DNA from: Lactobacillus sp. ESL0700
GTDB lineage: Bacteria > Bacillota > Bacilli > Lactobacillales > Lactobacillaceae
Reading direction: 5' to 3'
Length of the DNA: 64,000 nt
NCBI RefSeq assembly: GCF_029392095.1
Contig: NZ_CP113930.1
Location: forward strand, 1,685,001 to 1,749,000
A program made the translations under genes and the position numbers. Below are positions 1 to 7,712 of this stretch, piece after piece (the first letter of the stretch is position 1; each line of letters opens with the position of its first letter). The notes below the pieces were generated by a model that made no database searches, was not told the DNA's origin, and saw only the letters and a program-made list of their open reading frames with translations.

Positions 1-611
1 TTCGCCGCTTGCTCATCAGAAATTGTATTCAACAACTCTGTCTGAATTGCTGCTGGATAAATCGTTGTTGTGCGAATATTGGCCCTGTCAGTTGCAGATT
101 CCATGCGCAATACCGACATTAAGTCCCGCACCGCATATTTAGTCGCACCATAAACCCCAGCATTAAGATAGGGTTTCACTCCTGCAACAGATGACGTTGC
201 AATAATTTGCCCAGACTTTTGTTTGTTAAACTGGGGCAAAACTGCAGCTAAGCCATTTAATACGCCTTTCAAATTAACATCGATCATTTTATTCCACTCA
301 GTGGTTTTTAATGCTGACAGTCGTGAACTGGGCATCAAGCCTGCATTAAGAAACATTACGTCAACTTGGCCATATTTTGCCAAAGCCAACTGAACCAACT
401 TTTGATTGTCATTTTCGCTGGTAACATCTGTTACCTGATAACTTGCCCTGCCACCAGCTGCTGAAATTTCTGCAGTTAGTGCCTGCAATTTTGCTTCTCT
501 TCTGGCTGCGAGTACCACTTTGGCACCTTTTTGCGCTAACAACTTTGCTGTAGCCTCTCCAATACCAGACGAGGCACCTGTAATAATAACTACTTTATTT
601 TTAATTGCCAT
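1..611 (-). CDS. SDR-family oxidoreductase, C-terminus cut by window edge
   Basis: I translated this by hand from the ATG at 611, which is preceded by AAGGAAGAG. The protein opens with a Rossmann nucleotide-binding motif TGASSGIG near residue 11, then has the NAG motif near residue 90 and the catalytic pair in YGATK near residue 155, the classical short-chain dehydrogenase signature. The frame stays open to base 1, so about 203 residues are visible of a usual 240-250. It follows the decarboxylase-cupin gene with a 17-base gap and is probably the last visible gene of the operon starting at 1510. The NAD(P)-dependent alcohol/ketone substrate cannot be read from the sequence. Confidence 0.9.
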   Translation of the reverse strand, partial: MAIKNKVVIITGASSGIGEATAKLLAQKGAKVVLAARREAKLQALTAEISAAGGRASYQVTDVTSENDNQKLVQLALAKYGQVDVMFLNAGLMPSSRLSALKTTEWNKMIDVNLKGVLNGLAAVLPQFNKQKSGQIIATSSVAGVKPYLNAGVYGATKYAVRDLMSVLRMESATDRANIRTTTIYPAAIQTELLNTISDEQAA

Positions 612-628
612 TTTTCTCTTCCTTATCG

Positions 629-1354
629 TTAAGGTAACTTGGCATATTCTTTAGGATCTACCGGCTCTAGCCATTCGGCCTCGCCAGTTGTAATTGCAAG
701 ATGACTAAACCAACTATCCTTGGCTGCACCATGCCAGTGTTTAACGCCATCATGCACCACAACTACAGATCCTGGAGTTAATTCTTGTGGCTCCTTGCCC
801 CACTCTTGATACCAACCGCGACCACCTGTGGCTAGCAAAACTTGGCTGCCATCATGGTGAATATGCCAATTGTTATAGCACCCAGGCTCAAATGTAACGT
901 TATTAACGGGAACGCTGCTGCCATTTTCTTCTGGCTTAACTAACGAATTGTTGTAACTTTGCCCGACAAAATATTGGTCATAAGCACTATTTTTGGCCCC
1001 TGTTGCAAAAACTCCTGGCTGCTCAACTTGATCTTCTTGACTTGACCAAATTTCTTTAGCTCGATTAAAGGTCGACCATGCTTTCGGCCAACCGACATAG
1101 AAAGCCAAGTGAGTAATTTCGGCTACTATTTCTTCTTTAGTAATGCCATTATTTTTACCAATGTTTAAGTGAGCGCCAATCTGCTCTGTATTCCCCATCG
1201 CCATTAACGCGGCAATCGTAATCAACGAGCGATCGCGTGCTGACAACTCCTGTTCTTTTGACCAAACCTGTCCGAATAAAACATCATCGTTTAATGCGGC
1301 AAATTGCGGTGCAAAATCGCCTAAATTTTTTCTACCTGCTGTTTGTTTTTTCAT
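629..1354 (-). CDS. Carboxymuconolactone decarboxylase-like and cupin fusion protein
   Basis: The 241-residue protein has two parts. Residues 1-105 resemble the carboxymuconolactone decarboxylase/AhpD fold (RDRSLITIAALMAMG, then the helix with HLAFYVGWPKAW). Residues 145-235 form a cupin with metal-ligand histidines in WHIHHDGSQ and a second motif around DGVKHWHG. Such fusions are common next to MerR-controlled oxidoreductases and are often linked to electrophile or quinone stress; no specific reaction is proven. The start has GAGGAC nine bases upstream. The CxxC peroxidatic motif of true AhpD is absent, so peroxidase activity is unlikely. Confidence 0.85.
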   Translation of the reverse strand: MKKQTAGRKNLGDFAPQFAALNDDVLFGQVWSKEQELSARDRSLITIAALMAMGNTEQIGAHLNIGKNNGITKEEIVAEITHLAFYVGWPKAWSTFNRAKEIWSSQEDQVEQPGVFATGAKNSAYDQYFVGQSYNNSLVKPEENGSSVPVNNVTFEPGCYNNWHIHHDGSQVLLATGGRGWYQEWGKEPQELTPGSVVVVHDGVKHWHGAAKDSWFSHLAITTGEAEWLEPVDPKEYAKLP

Positions 1355-1372
1355 AAATATAAGTCCTCTTTC

Positions 1373-1510
1373 TTATTCTTTTATAAAAGTTAGGTTAATA
1401 TCGCCTAAATCTTGCAAGAATTCTACGCCCTGATCAATATGGCCAATCTTTTGTAAATCACCGATTATCTCGCCAGTTTGCTTATAAAAATAATGATTTT
1501 TATTTGTCAT
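1373..1510 (-). CDS. Small ORF, 45 residues, unknown function
   Basis: The ORF begins with MTNKNHYFYKQTG and ends TFIKE before a TAA stop. The ATG at 1510 is preceded by AAGGTGGTGG, a strong ribosome binding site, and lies just downstream of the MerR-type promoter, so it is the first gene of the operon leading into the decarboxylase-cupin gene 18 bases on. It has no membrane segment or cysteine. I do not recognise the family. It could be a genuine small protein or the remnant of a longer enzyme. Confidence 0.55.
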   Translation of the reverse strand: MTNKNHYFYKQTGEIIGDLQKIGHIDQGVEFLQDLGDINLTFIKE

Positions 1511-1537
1511 TTAACCACCACCTTAATAACTTTATTA

Positions 1538-1568
1538 AGTCTATTCCTTCAAGTTAACTTTAAGTCAA
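1538..1568 (-). promoter_or_regulatory. MerR-type promoter with 19-bp spacer and palindromic operator
   Basis: Read on the minus strand, the -35 is TTGACT (1563-1568) and the -10 is TAGACT (1538-1543), separated by 19 bases. The spacer holds the 18-bp element 1547-1564, read on the minus strand as CTTAAAG-TTAA-CTTGAAG, a 7-4-7 inverted repeat with one mismatch. An over-long spacer with a centred palindrome is the hallmark of MerR activators, and the arms match the box described for the AdhR/NmlR aldehyde-stress branch. It should drive the operon 1510 to 1. Confidence 0.75.
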
Positions 1569-1607
1569 GAGCGTGTTAAGATATTTTTTGAAAAAAGGTG
1601 ATAATTA

Positions 1608-2030
1608 ATGACTAAGAAATACACAATTAAGGATTTCAGTGCTATGTTCTCCTTGGCACCGTCAACACTACGGTATTACGAAGATGAAGGGCTGATTAAG
1701 CCCCACCGCTTGATTAACCAACAACGTTACTATACTGATGACGACGTTAACTGGATGCGATTTCTCTTGCACTTAAAAAATACGGGAATGAGCATCTCTG
1801 ATCTCAAAAAGTATGTTGCTTGGCGCGCGCAAGGTGAACAGACGATTCCGCAAAGATTGCAGCTGTTAAAGCAGACTAGGGCAAAGTTTTTAGAGCAAAT
1901 CAAGCAGCAGCAACACCATTTACAAATTCTCAATGATAAGATTGCCTGGTACGAAGGTAAAACCAATGGCAAAATTGCTGACTCTGAAAATTTTAGCAAT
2001 TATTTAAAACGATTAAACCACAAAAAATAG
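1608..2030 (+). CDS. MerR-family transcriptional regulator
   Basis: The 140-residue protein has an N-terminal winged helix-turn-helix (YTIKDFSAMFSLAPSTLRYYEDEGLI, then the wing RYYTDDDVNW) and a C-terminal antiparallel coiled coil (residues 80-120, Q/K/L rich). There is no cysteine cluster for metals, which suits the small-organic or aldehyde sensing branch. AAAAAAGGTG precedes the ATG. It is divergent from the oxidoreductase operon, whose promoter carries a MerR-type operator, so that operon is the likely target. Confidence 0.92.
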   Translation: MTKKYTIKDFSAMFSLAPSTLRYYEDEGLIKPHRLINQQRYYTDDDVNWMRFLLHLKNTGMSISDLKKYVAWRAQGEQTIPQRLQLLKQTRAKFLEQIKQQQHHLQILNDKIAWYEGKTNGKIADSENFSNYLKRLNHKK

Positions 2031-2050
2031 CGGGCATGAGCCCGCTATTT
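2025..2050. terminator. Bidirectional terminator between merR and the LepA-like gene
   Basis: An 11-bp perfect stem AAATAGCGGGC / GCCCGCTATTT with loop ATGA. It overlaps the MerR stop codon and serves the convergent genes on both strands. Confidence 0.85.
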
Positions 2051-2088
2051 CTGTATGTGTTTTTGATATTTTACGCTAACAACTTTAA

Positions 2089-3876
2089 CTATAATTCCAA
2101 AATGACGTTAAATACTTCTTGTGGTAATTTAACTTCTCCTTGGGCTGCGCGGCGTTTATTTAAACTTTGTCGTCTTAATAGCGCTGCTTTTTTGGAAACA
2201 CTACGTTGGTTGCCGTCAACCGCCGCGTTTTTACGCAGTGGCGGCACATCAACGCGGGCAATTGCCTTACCTTCAACGATTGCTTGCACTGGCGTCGGAT
2301 AAAGCCGGCGCGGGACAGTATACTTTAATTCCTTGACCAATTTTTGTGACATTTGCGGTGCATCCCCGCGGTGAACAACAAATGATAGTGAATCAACCGG
2401 CGCATAGTTAATATCCACCTCGATTTTAACCAAGTCGGCATCCTCATAATCCAGAAATTCTGTGTTAAGTGTGGCATAACCATGCGATACCGACTTTAAC
2501 TCAGAAAAGAAATGGTAGGCTACTTCTGACAGCGGCATCTTAACGGTCACTAAAATTTGTGCTTCATCATTATCTAAGTCAAGCAGCGTGCCCTTATGCT
2601 GCTCCACCAATTTTAAAATGGCATTCAAAGTATCATTGGGCGTCATAATTTCAGCTTTAATAAATGGTTCTGTCACGTGATTAATCAAGCCAAAAGCAGG
2701 ATATTGCGCTGGATTATTGATTTTCATCGTTTGGCCATTTTTTAGGTAAACGAAGTACGTCACGTTCGGCGCTGTTGTCAAAACATCAATCCCATACTCA
2801 TCCTGCAGCCGCTCACGAATAATTTCCAAATGAAAAGTCCCCAAAAAGCCACAACGAAAGCCTTGTCCTAAGGCTTCTGAACGCTCTTCGACAAATGAAA
2901 ATGACGTATCGTTCAAGCTCAATTTATTCAGTGCCTGCTTTAATGCTGGAAAGTCATTATTCTTCGGATAAATTCCGGCAAAAACCAACTGTTTGGCTGG
3001 TTCATATCCCGGTAAGGCCGCTTTAGTTGGTGTCATTTTAGTTGTAACCGTATCACCAACACGAATTTTTTTCGGATCCTTAATACCCGTAACAATATAG
3101 CCAACCTCACCTGCGTGCAAGTCCTTTTGCGTCTGCATATTCGGAGTTAATACTCCGATACCCTTAGGTCGAAACGACAAATCAGCTTGCATCAATTGCA
3201 AATCAGATGCGGCTGTTAATTGACCGTCAACCAGCCGTACATTAATAATTACTCCTTGGTAAGCATCATAAATGGAATCAAATACCAGTGCTTTAAGCGG
3301 CGCACTACTATCACCACTAGGTGCCGGAATCCGCGTTCTAATGGCTTCAAGTAATTCGGGAACCCCCTGACCAGTTTTAGCAGAAATTAGTAGTGTTTGC
3401 GCCGGCGTAAAGGATTTATCTAACTCCAGTAATTGCTGCTGCGTGCGGGCAACGTCAGCCGAAGCAATATCCACCTTATTAATTACCGGAATTAAGGCCA
3501 GATTGTTTTTCTTAGCAATGCGATAGTTGGCAATCGTTTGCGCCTGAATCCCCTGGGTTGCGTCTACTAACAGCAGCGCCCCTTCAGTTGCGGCCAAGCT
3601 TTTGGCAACTTCATAATTGAAATCAACATGGCCAGGGGTGTCAATCAGATTATATTCATATTCCTGCCCGTCTTGCGCCTGATAAAAATTACGTACAGTC
3701 CGCGCCTTAACAGTCACGCCGTGCTCCTGCTCAACTTCCATATCATCTAACATCTGGTCGCTGCGTTCACGCTCGCTAACTGTTTTGGTTAACGCCATAA
3801 TTTGGTCGGCCAAGGTCGACTTGCCGTGATCAATGTGGGCAATAATCGCAAAATTACGAATTTGTGCTTGTTTCAT
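2089..3876 (-). CDS. LepA (EF4)-like translational GTPase, divergent copy
   Basis: This is a 595-residue translation GTPase of the LepA/EF4 family. G1 AHIDHGKST, G3 DTPGH and G4 NKVD are intact, followed by domain II, the EF-G-like domains and the LepA C-terminal domain (conserved FGFRCGFLG-like block seen as GQGFRCGFLGTFHLEII). The switch I block reads EHGVTVK where typical LepA has ERGITIK, and other core blocks also differ, so I read it as a second, divergent paralogue rather than the housekeeping lepA. The in-frame TTG at 3894 is rejected in favour of the ATG at 3876, preceded by GAGGAA. It overlaps the upstream TetR gene by 23 bp and is presumably co-transcribed with it. Confidence 0.88.
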   Translation of the reverse strand: MKQAQIRNFAIIAHIDHGKSTLADQIMALTKTVSERERSDQMLDDMEVEQEHGVTVKARTVRNFYQAQDGQEYEYNLIDTPGHVDFNYEVAKSLAATEGALLLVDATQGIQAQTIANYRIAKKNNLALIPVINKVDIASADVARTQQQLLELDKSFTPAQTLLISAKTGQGVPELLEAIRTRIPAPSGDSSAPLKALVFDSIYDAYQGVIINVRLVDGQLTAASDLQLMQADLSFRPKGIGVLTPNMQTQKDLHAGEVGYIVTGIKDPKKIRVGDTVTTKMTPTKAALPGYEPAKQLVFAGIYPKNNDFPALKQALNKLSLNDTSFSFVEERSEALGQGFRCGFLGTFHLEIIRERLQDEYGIDVLTTAPNVTYFVYLKNGQTMKINNPAQYPAFGLINHVTEPFIKAEIMTPNDTLNAILKLVEQHKGTLLDLDNDEAQILVTVKMPLSEVAYHFFSELKSVSHGYATLNTEFLDYEDADLVKIEVDINYAPVDSLSFVVHRGDAPQMSQKLVKELKYTVPRRLYPTPVQAIVEGKAIARVDVPPLRKNAAVDGNQRSVSKKAALLRRQSLNKRRAAQGEVKLPQEVFNVILEL

Positions 3877-4534
3877 TGTGTTTTCGTTCCTCAAAAAATC
3901 CTGTTAAATAATAGCGCATTTGAGCTTCAGCTTCCGCGACTAAGTCAATCGTAAAATCGAGATAAGTCAAAGCAACTTGTTGGTGGTTGAAGCTGGCAAG
4001 CGAGGACATATTCATCAAGCCACTGATAATTGCACTTTGAATAATAAATAAGTGACTGAATTGCCCTTGCGTTAATAGCTGCTTGCTTTTAGTTGCCAGC
4101 AGCGTGCCCAACTCCTGACTAACCGCATACAACTGGTTGCGCCGCTTAATCGTCTCCGCCATATTTGCCTTACCTTCTAGCACCGGACCGCGAATGGCAT
4201 TTAAGCGAACCAATTCCGCATGCCCATTAATTAACTCTCGCGTTGAACTAATCATTAAGCTAATAAAGTCCGACTGGGTTACTTCACGTTTTTGGTTAAC
4301 CTGCTCAATGATTTTAGTAAAAAAGGCGCAATAGTCTTCCAGCAAGACACTCATAAACAGGTCTTCCTTGGTTGCAAAATAGTTAAAAACCGTGCCCTTA
4401 GCCATTCCTGCTGCATCGGCAATTTGTTTCATTGTAATTTGGGTATAACTTTGCTCGGCAAAAAGCTGCATGGCCACCTGCATGATTAGCTGGCGCTTGG
4501 CGCGTTTTTGCTGGACTGTATGAACATTTGGCAT
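3854..4534 (-). CDS. TetR-family regulator
   Basis: The 226-residue protein has an N-terminal helix-turn-helix typical of TetR (MQLFAEQSYTQITMKQIADAAGMAKGTVFNYFATKEDLF, in shorter blocks across residues 20-60), followed by an all-helical ligand domain. AGAGGTG precedes the ATG. It is the first gene of a two-gene unit with the LepA-like GTPase and probably controls that unit itself, because a perfect palindrome overlaps its -35. Ligand unknown. Confidence 0.92.
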   Translation of the reverse strand: MPNVHTVQQKRAKRQLIMQVAMQLFAEQSYTQITMKQIADAAGMAKGTVFNYFATKEDLFMSVLLEDYCAFFTKIIEQVNQKREVTQSDFISLMISSTRELINGHAELVRLNAIRGPVLEGKANMAETIKRRNQLYAVSQELGTLLATKSKQLLTQGQFSHLFIIQSAIISGLMNMSSLASFNHQQVALTYLDFTIDLVAEAEAQMRYYLTGFFEERKHNETSTNS

Positions 4535-4557
4535 TTTTTCACCTCTAACTTAAAGGT

Positions 4558-4586
4558 ATTATTACGCAAAACTGACCAAAGGTCAA
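4558..4586 (-). promoter_or_regulatory. tetR promoter with overlapping palindromic operator
   Basis: On the minus strand: -35 TTGACC (4581-4586), 17-base spacer, -10 AATAAT (4558-4563). The perfect inverted repeat TGACC-AAA-GGTCA (4573-4585) covers the -35, the expected place for an autorepressing TetR protein. Confidence 0.75.
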
Positions 4587-4600
4587 TTTTAACCAATTAA

Positions 4601-4624
4601 AAAAGATCAGCTTAACTGATCCTT
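4601..4624 (-). terminator. Terminator of the ABC-F gene
   Basis: Stem GATCAG / CTGATC (4605-4610, 4616-4621) extended by flanking A and T runs; on the minus strand it ends in a T run just after the ABC-F stop. Confidence 0.75.
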
Positions 4625-4628
4625 TTAC

Positions 4629-6173
4629 TTACTGGTTCATCGTTTCAATATCAATTGTCTTGTCAACCCAGTCACCTTGGAAAAAGTCGCGCTCGTGACT
4701 AACAATAATCACGCCACCAGGGAAATTAACGATTGCTTTGCGCAATGCATCCTTGGTATCGCGATCCAAGTGGTTGGTTGGCTCATCTAGGAACAATAAG
4801 TTGGCTGGTTCAAACTGCATCTTCGCCAGCTTAACCTTTTCTTGTTCACCACCAGACAATTTTTTAAGTGGACTCATTGCCTGCTGCGCCGTCACACCCA
4901 TGCGAGCTAAAGCACCACGTAATTCCTTTGGCTTTTGCCGCTCAAATTCTTCCTGCAAATATTGCAGCGGCGTCATATTATTATTTGGCCAAGTCAAGTC
5001 CTGCTTAAAATAGGCCAATTTTGCCGTTGTTGACAACTCGAAGTCACCAAAAATCGGCTTTAGTTGCCCTAACAGAGTTTTAAGCAAGGTAGTCTTCCCG
5101 ATTCCGTTAAAACCGGTGATGGCCACTTTTTCATTGCCGCCAACTGAAAAGTTAAATGCCTCTTTAACAAGAGCGTGGTCATAACCGATTACCAAGTCTT
5201 GCGTCTGCAGCAATAAGTTAGAAGCCGTTGCAACGTAAGGAAATTCAAACCGCGCACGCCGATTAGACTTTGGTGGTGTCAGAACATCCATGTGAGCTAA
5301 CTGGCGTTCACGTGACTTGGCACTCTTGGAACGTGTTCCCGCCTTATTCTTGCGAATATAGGCTTCAGTTTTGGCAATTTTGCGCTGCTGATTAGCATAA
5401 GCCTTAAGATAAGTCTCACGGTTAGCTTCTTTTTGGCGCATTGCTTGCTTCAAAGTTCCCGTATAGCGCGTGATTGTGCCGACATCAACATCAATAATGC
5501 AGTTGGTAATTCGACCTAAAAAGTCGTAATCGTGGCTGACAACAATAAACGCACCTGCAAAGTCATTCAGATAATCAACTAGCCAGTCAATATGCGATAC
5601 ATCAAGATAGTTAGTCGGCTCATCCAGCAGCAAGACATCAGGGTTTTGTAATAATAATTTCGCCAGAATAATTTTCGAACGTTGCCCACCGGAAAGTTGA
5701 GCCACATCATGATCGTAGCCTAATTCTGCCAAGCCCAGCCCCGACGCAACACGTTCGATTTCCGTATCAATGCCATAAAAATTATTTTCTTCTAAATAAG
5801 TCTGAATTTTACCAGCCTTTTCAAGTAATTCGTCAGCGCCATTCTCGGCATATTTAGCATAAAGCTCATTTAATTCTTGTTCTTTTTGATATAGCGGCGC
5901 AAATGCCGTGCGCAGAAAGCCGCGGATAGTCTCACCCGGTGTTAATTTGGCATACTGATCAAGGTAGCCAACATCAACCTTGTTCTGCCACTTAACCTGC
6001 CCTTCGTCCGGCAGCATTTCTCCCGTTAAAATCTTAATTAAGGTTGATTTACCAACCCCATTTTGTCCCGTGACCCCCATGTGATCCTCTTTATTAAGGA
6101 CAAAATTCGCATTCTCGTACAAGGTTTTATCAACAAAACTTTGGCCCAGATTTTTAACCGTTAGTAAACTCAT
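4629..6173 (-). CDS. ABC-F family ATPase (ribosome-associated type)
   Basis: The 514-residue cytoplasmic protein has two ABC ATPase domains and no membrane segment. Walker A motifs are GQNGVGKST and GFNGIGKTT, signatures LSGGQ and LSGGE, and Walker B ends LLLDEPTNYLD and LFLDEPTNHLD. The basic linker (residues ~235-300) carries KNKAGTRSKSAKSRERQ, as in ABC-F factors that bind the ribosomal E site. The longer frame upstream is rejected: the ATG at 6173 follows AAAGGGATGG and begins MSLLTVKNL as in the family. It resembles the YkpA/YbiT housekeeping branch more than known antibiotic-resistance ABC-F proteins, but that assignment is tentative. Confidence 0.92.
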   Translation of the reverse strand: MSLLTVKNLGQSFVDKTLYENANFVLNKEDHMGVTGQNGVGKSTLIKILTGEMLPDEGQVKWQNKVDVGYLDQYAKLTPGETIRGFLRTAFAPLYQKEQELNELYAKYAENGADELLEKAGKIQTYLEENNFYGIDTEIERVASGLGLAELGYDHDVAQLSGGQRSKIILAKLLLQNPDVLLLDEPTNYLDVSHIDWLVDYLNDFAGAFIVVSHDYDFLGRITNCIIDVDVGTITRYTGTLKQAMRQKEANRETYLKAYANQQRKIAKTEAYIRKNKAGTRSKSAKSRERQLAHMDVLTPPKSNRRARFEFPYVATASNLLLQTQDLVIGYDHALVKEAFNFSVGGNEKVAITGFNGIGKTTLLKTLLGQLKPIFGDFELSTTAKLAYFKQDLTWPNNNMTPLQYLQEEFERQKPKELRGALARMGVTAQQAMSPLKKLSGGEQEKVKLAKMQFEPANLLFLDEPTNHLDRDTKDALRKAIVNFPGGVIIVSHERDFFQGDWVDKTIDIETMNQ

Positions 6174-6358
6174 CGTCCATCCCTTTCGAACTAAAACAAC
6201 TCGCTCTAGTATATAATAAAGTCGCACTTTTGGCTCAAACAAGAAGCTGACTGCCACAAATTTTGCCAACAATCTGAAAATAAATAGCAATAATTACGCG
6301 GCGATTGCCCATTAATCATTATGCCACTTCATAATAATTAATATTTTTACAATTAGTA

Positions 6359-6387
6359 TTGAATTTCACAATGAATTATGCTTTAAT
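6359..6387 (+). promoter_or_regulatory. Promoter of orphan RNA
   Basis: TTGAAT (6359-6364), 17-base spacer, TTTAAT (6382-6387) with an upstream TG forming an extended -10. No plus-strand gene follows for almost 3 kb apart from the structured RNA. Confidence 0.5.
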
Positions 6388-6393
6388 TAGTTA

Positions 6394-6616
6394 TATCAAG
6401 AGAAGTAGAAATACTAATTATACTATTTTAAAATCTAATAATTTATCAATCTTATAAAATGACTCAATATGTAAGTGGTTGTAGTCAACATCTTGATATT
6501 ACTAGGTTTATCACCTGCTAGATTAAACACCTAGCAGGATTGAGCAAGATAATATGCTCTATTCATTAAATCACTTACAGAAGCATGCTAGGTTTCGAGC
6601 CTAGCATGTTTTCTTT
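6394..6616 (+). ncRNA. Candidate structured RNA of unknown family
   Basis: The region holds an ordered set of helices on the plus strand. GTAAGTG (6471-6477) pairs with CACTTAC (6572-6578) and encloses three hairpins: GTTG/CAAC (6478-6489), CCTGCTAG/CTAGCAGG (6514-6538) and GAGCA/TGCTC (6542-6559). A terminator follows at once. CCTAGCA occurs twice (6530-6536 and 6600-6606), so the terminator arm TGCTAGG could pair with either, giving an alternative fold. There is no gene downstream on this strand. It is not a T-box, L-box or any riboswitch I recognise. The 5' end depends on the promoter call and may lie further downstream. Confidence 0.5.
6584..6616 (+). terminator. Terminator of the orphan RNA
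   Basis: Nine-bp perfect stem CATGCTAGG / CCTAGCATG with a 7-base loop, followed by TTTTCTTTT. Confidence 0.8.
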
Positions 6617-6637
6617 TATAAATAATTCACTAATTTC

Positions 6638-6677
6638 AAAAAGGCCGCTGGAATCTTTAAATTCTAGTGGCCTTTTT
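6638..6677. terminator. Second terminator between orphan RNA and dapF
   Basis: AAAAAGGCCGCTGGAAT pairs with ATTCTAGTGGCCTTTTT around a 6-base loop. The two non-Watson-Crick positions are G-U wobbles when read on the plus strand and A-C mismatches on the minus strand, so it is better formed in a plus-strand transcript, though it also sits correctly for the end of dapF. Confidence 0.65.
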
Positions 6678-6722
6678 ATTGATGCCCAAGTTATTAAAAC
6701 AGAGAGCACTGCTTCTTAACGA

Positions 6723-7712
6723 TTATTTTTTGAAAGTAGACACAAACTTTAAATAAGCTTCCTGCTCGCCAGTTGCGGCAATCTTAATCTGATCATGCGC
6801 AAATTCCGCTTCATGCAAGCATTCTTCGGGTAAAAATATCTGGTGGGTCACGGTCGCATTGCCAATTAGCTCGATCCAGTAATTATTAGCGTCAGAGTGG
6901 ATTTTCGTCTGTACCAATCCCCCAGGATTATAAACCGTCAACAGTTCATCCGCCGCAACCTGCTCCGGATAAGTTAAGTGACCGGCTAAACTGGTCGCCG
7001 ACATTCCCGTCCCACAAGCATTGGTAAAGCCAACGCCGCGCTCATAAGTCTCCACAAATAATTGATTAGGTGCCAAAATTTGGGCAAAGCTGACGTTCAC
7101 CCCATCTGGAAAATACGAATTAGGTTGATTTAATTGCTGGCCCAACTGCTGCAGCGTGTCGTGAGATGCATGAATATCATCGACAAAACTGATTAAGTGC
7201 GGATTAGGAACTGCCAGCGCCGTGAACTTCAGCTTAGCAGCCAGCGCCGGAATCGGTTGGTTAATAATTTTGGTTAAGGACAAATTATGCCAACCAACAT
7301 CACTGGCCGCAAACGACACTGGCGCAATTTCAACGCTAAATGCTGGCACATTAGGGGCTAAGTCGGGATATTGCTGCACATGCAAATTCGCAGCAGCTGT
7401 CTGCACCAAAAACTTACGCTTGTGCAGTTTACCAGCTAAATATCTGGCAACCGTGCGCAAACCGTTGCCACACATTAATGCTTGTGATCCATCCTTGTTA
7501 AAAATACGCATTTGGGCGACAGCTGTCTGGTTAGTTGCCGGTTCGACAACTAATAAACCGTCGCTGCCGCCAAGCAATCCTGCTTTGGCATCCGTTATTT
7601 TAACAGCCAGGTGCTCTAATTCAGGCGTTGTTAGTGGCTGCGCGAGTTTTGTTTGGTCTAGCAAAAAGAAGCTGTTTTGTGACCCATGAACTTTTTCTAT
7701 ATTAATCATCAT
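6723..7712 (-). CDS. dapF: Diaminopimelate epimerase
   Basis: DapF interconverts LL- and meso-diaminopimelate for lysine and peptidoglycan. The two active-site cysteines are in MCGNGLRTVARY (C81) and NACGTGMSA (C233), and the NKDGS substrate loop is present near residue 72. At 329 residues it is longer than the usual ~275, mainly through C-terminal and inter-domain additions. The ATG overlaps the aspartokinase stop by 4 bases (ATGA), so the two are translationally coupled. This pair is divergent from the lysA-asd operon. Confidence 0.95.
   Translation of the reverse strand: MMINIEKVHGSQNSFFLLDQTKLAQPLTTPELEHLAVKITDAKAGLLGGSDGLLVVEPATNQTAVAQMRIFNKDGSQALMCGNGLRTVARYLAGKLHKRKFLVQTAAANLHVQQYPDLAPNVPAFSVEIAPVSFAASDVGWHNLSLTKIINQPIPALAAKLKFTALAVPNPHLISFVDDIHASHDTLQQLGQQLNQPNSYFPDGVNVSFAQILAPNQLFVETYERGVGFTNACGTGMSATSLAGHLTYPEQVAADELLTVYNPGGLVQTKIHSDANNYWIELIGNATVTHQIFLPEECLHEAEFAHDQIKIAATGEQEAYLKFVSTFKK

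Noticed and set aside
2089..3876. Tetracycline-resistance ribosomal protection protein
   Set aside because: The C-terminal domain and conserved blocks are those of LepA/EF4, not of TetM-type EF-G homologues.
6459..6521. 20-codon ORF inside the orphan RNA
   Set aside because: No ribosome site and its codons overlap paired regions.
6394..6616. 6S RNA or T-box identity for the orphan RNA
   Set aside because: No long rod with a central bubble and no TGGNACCGCG motif.
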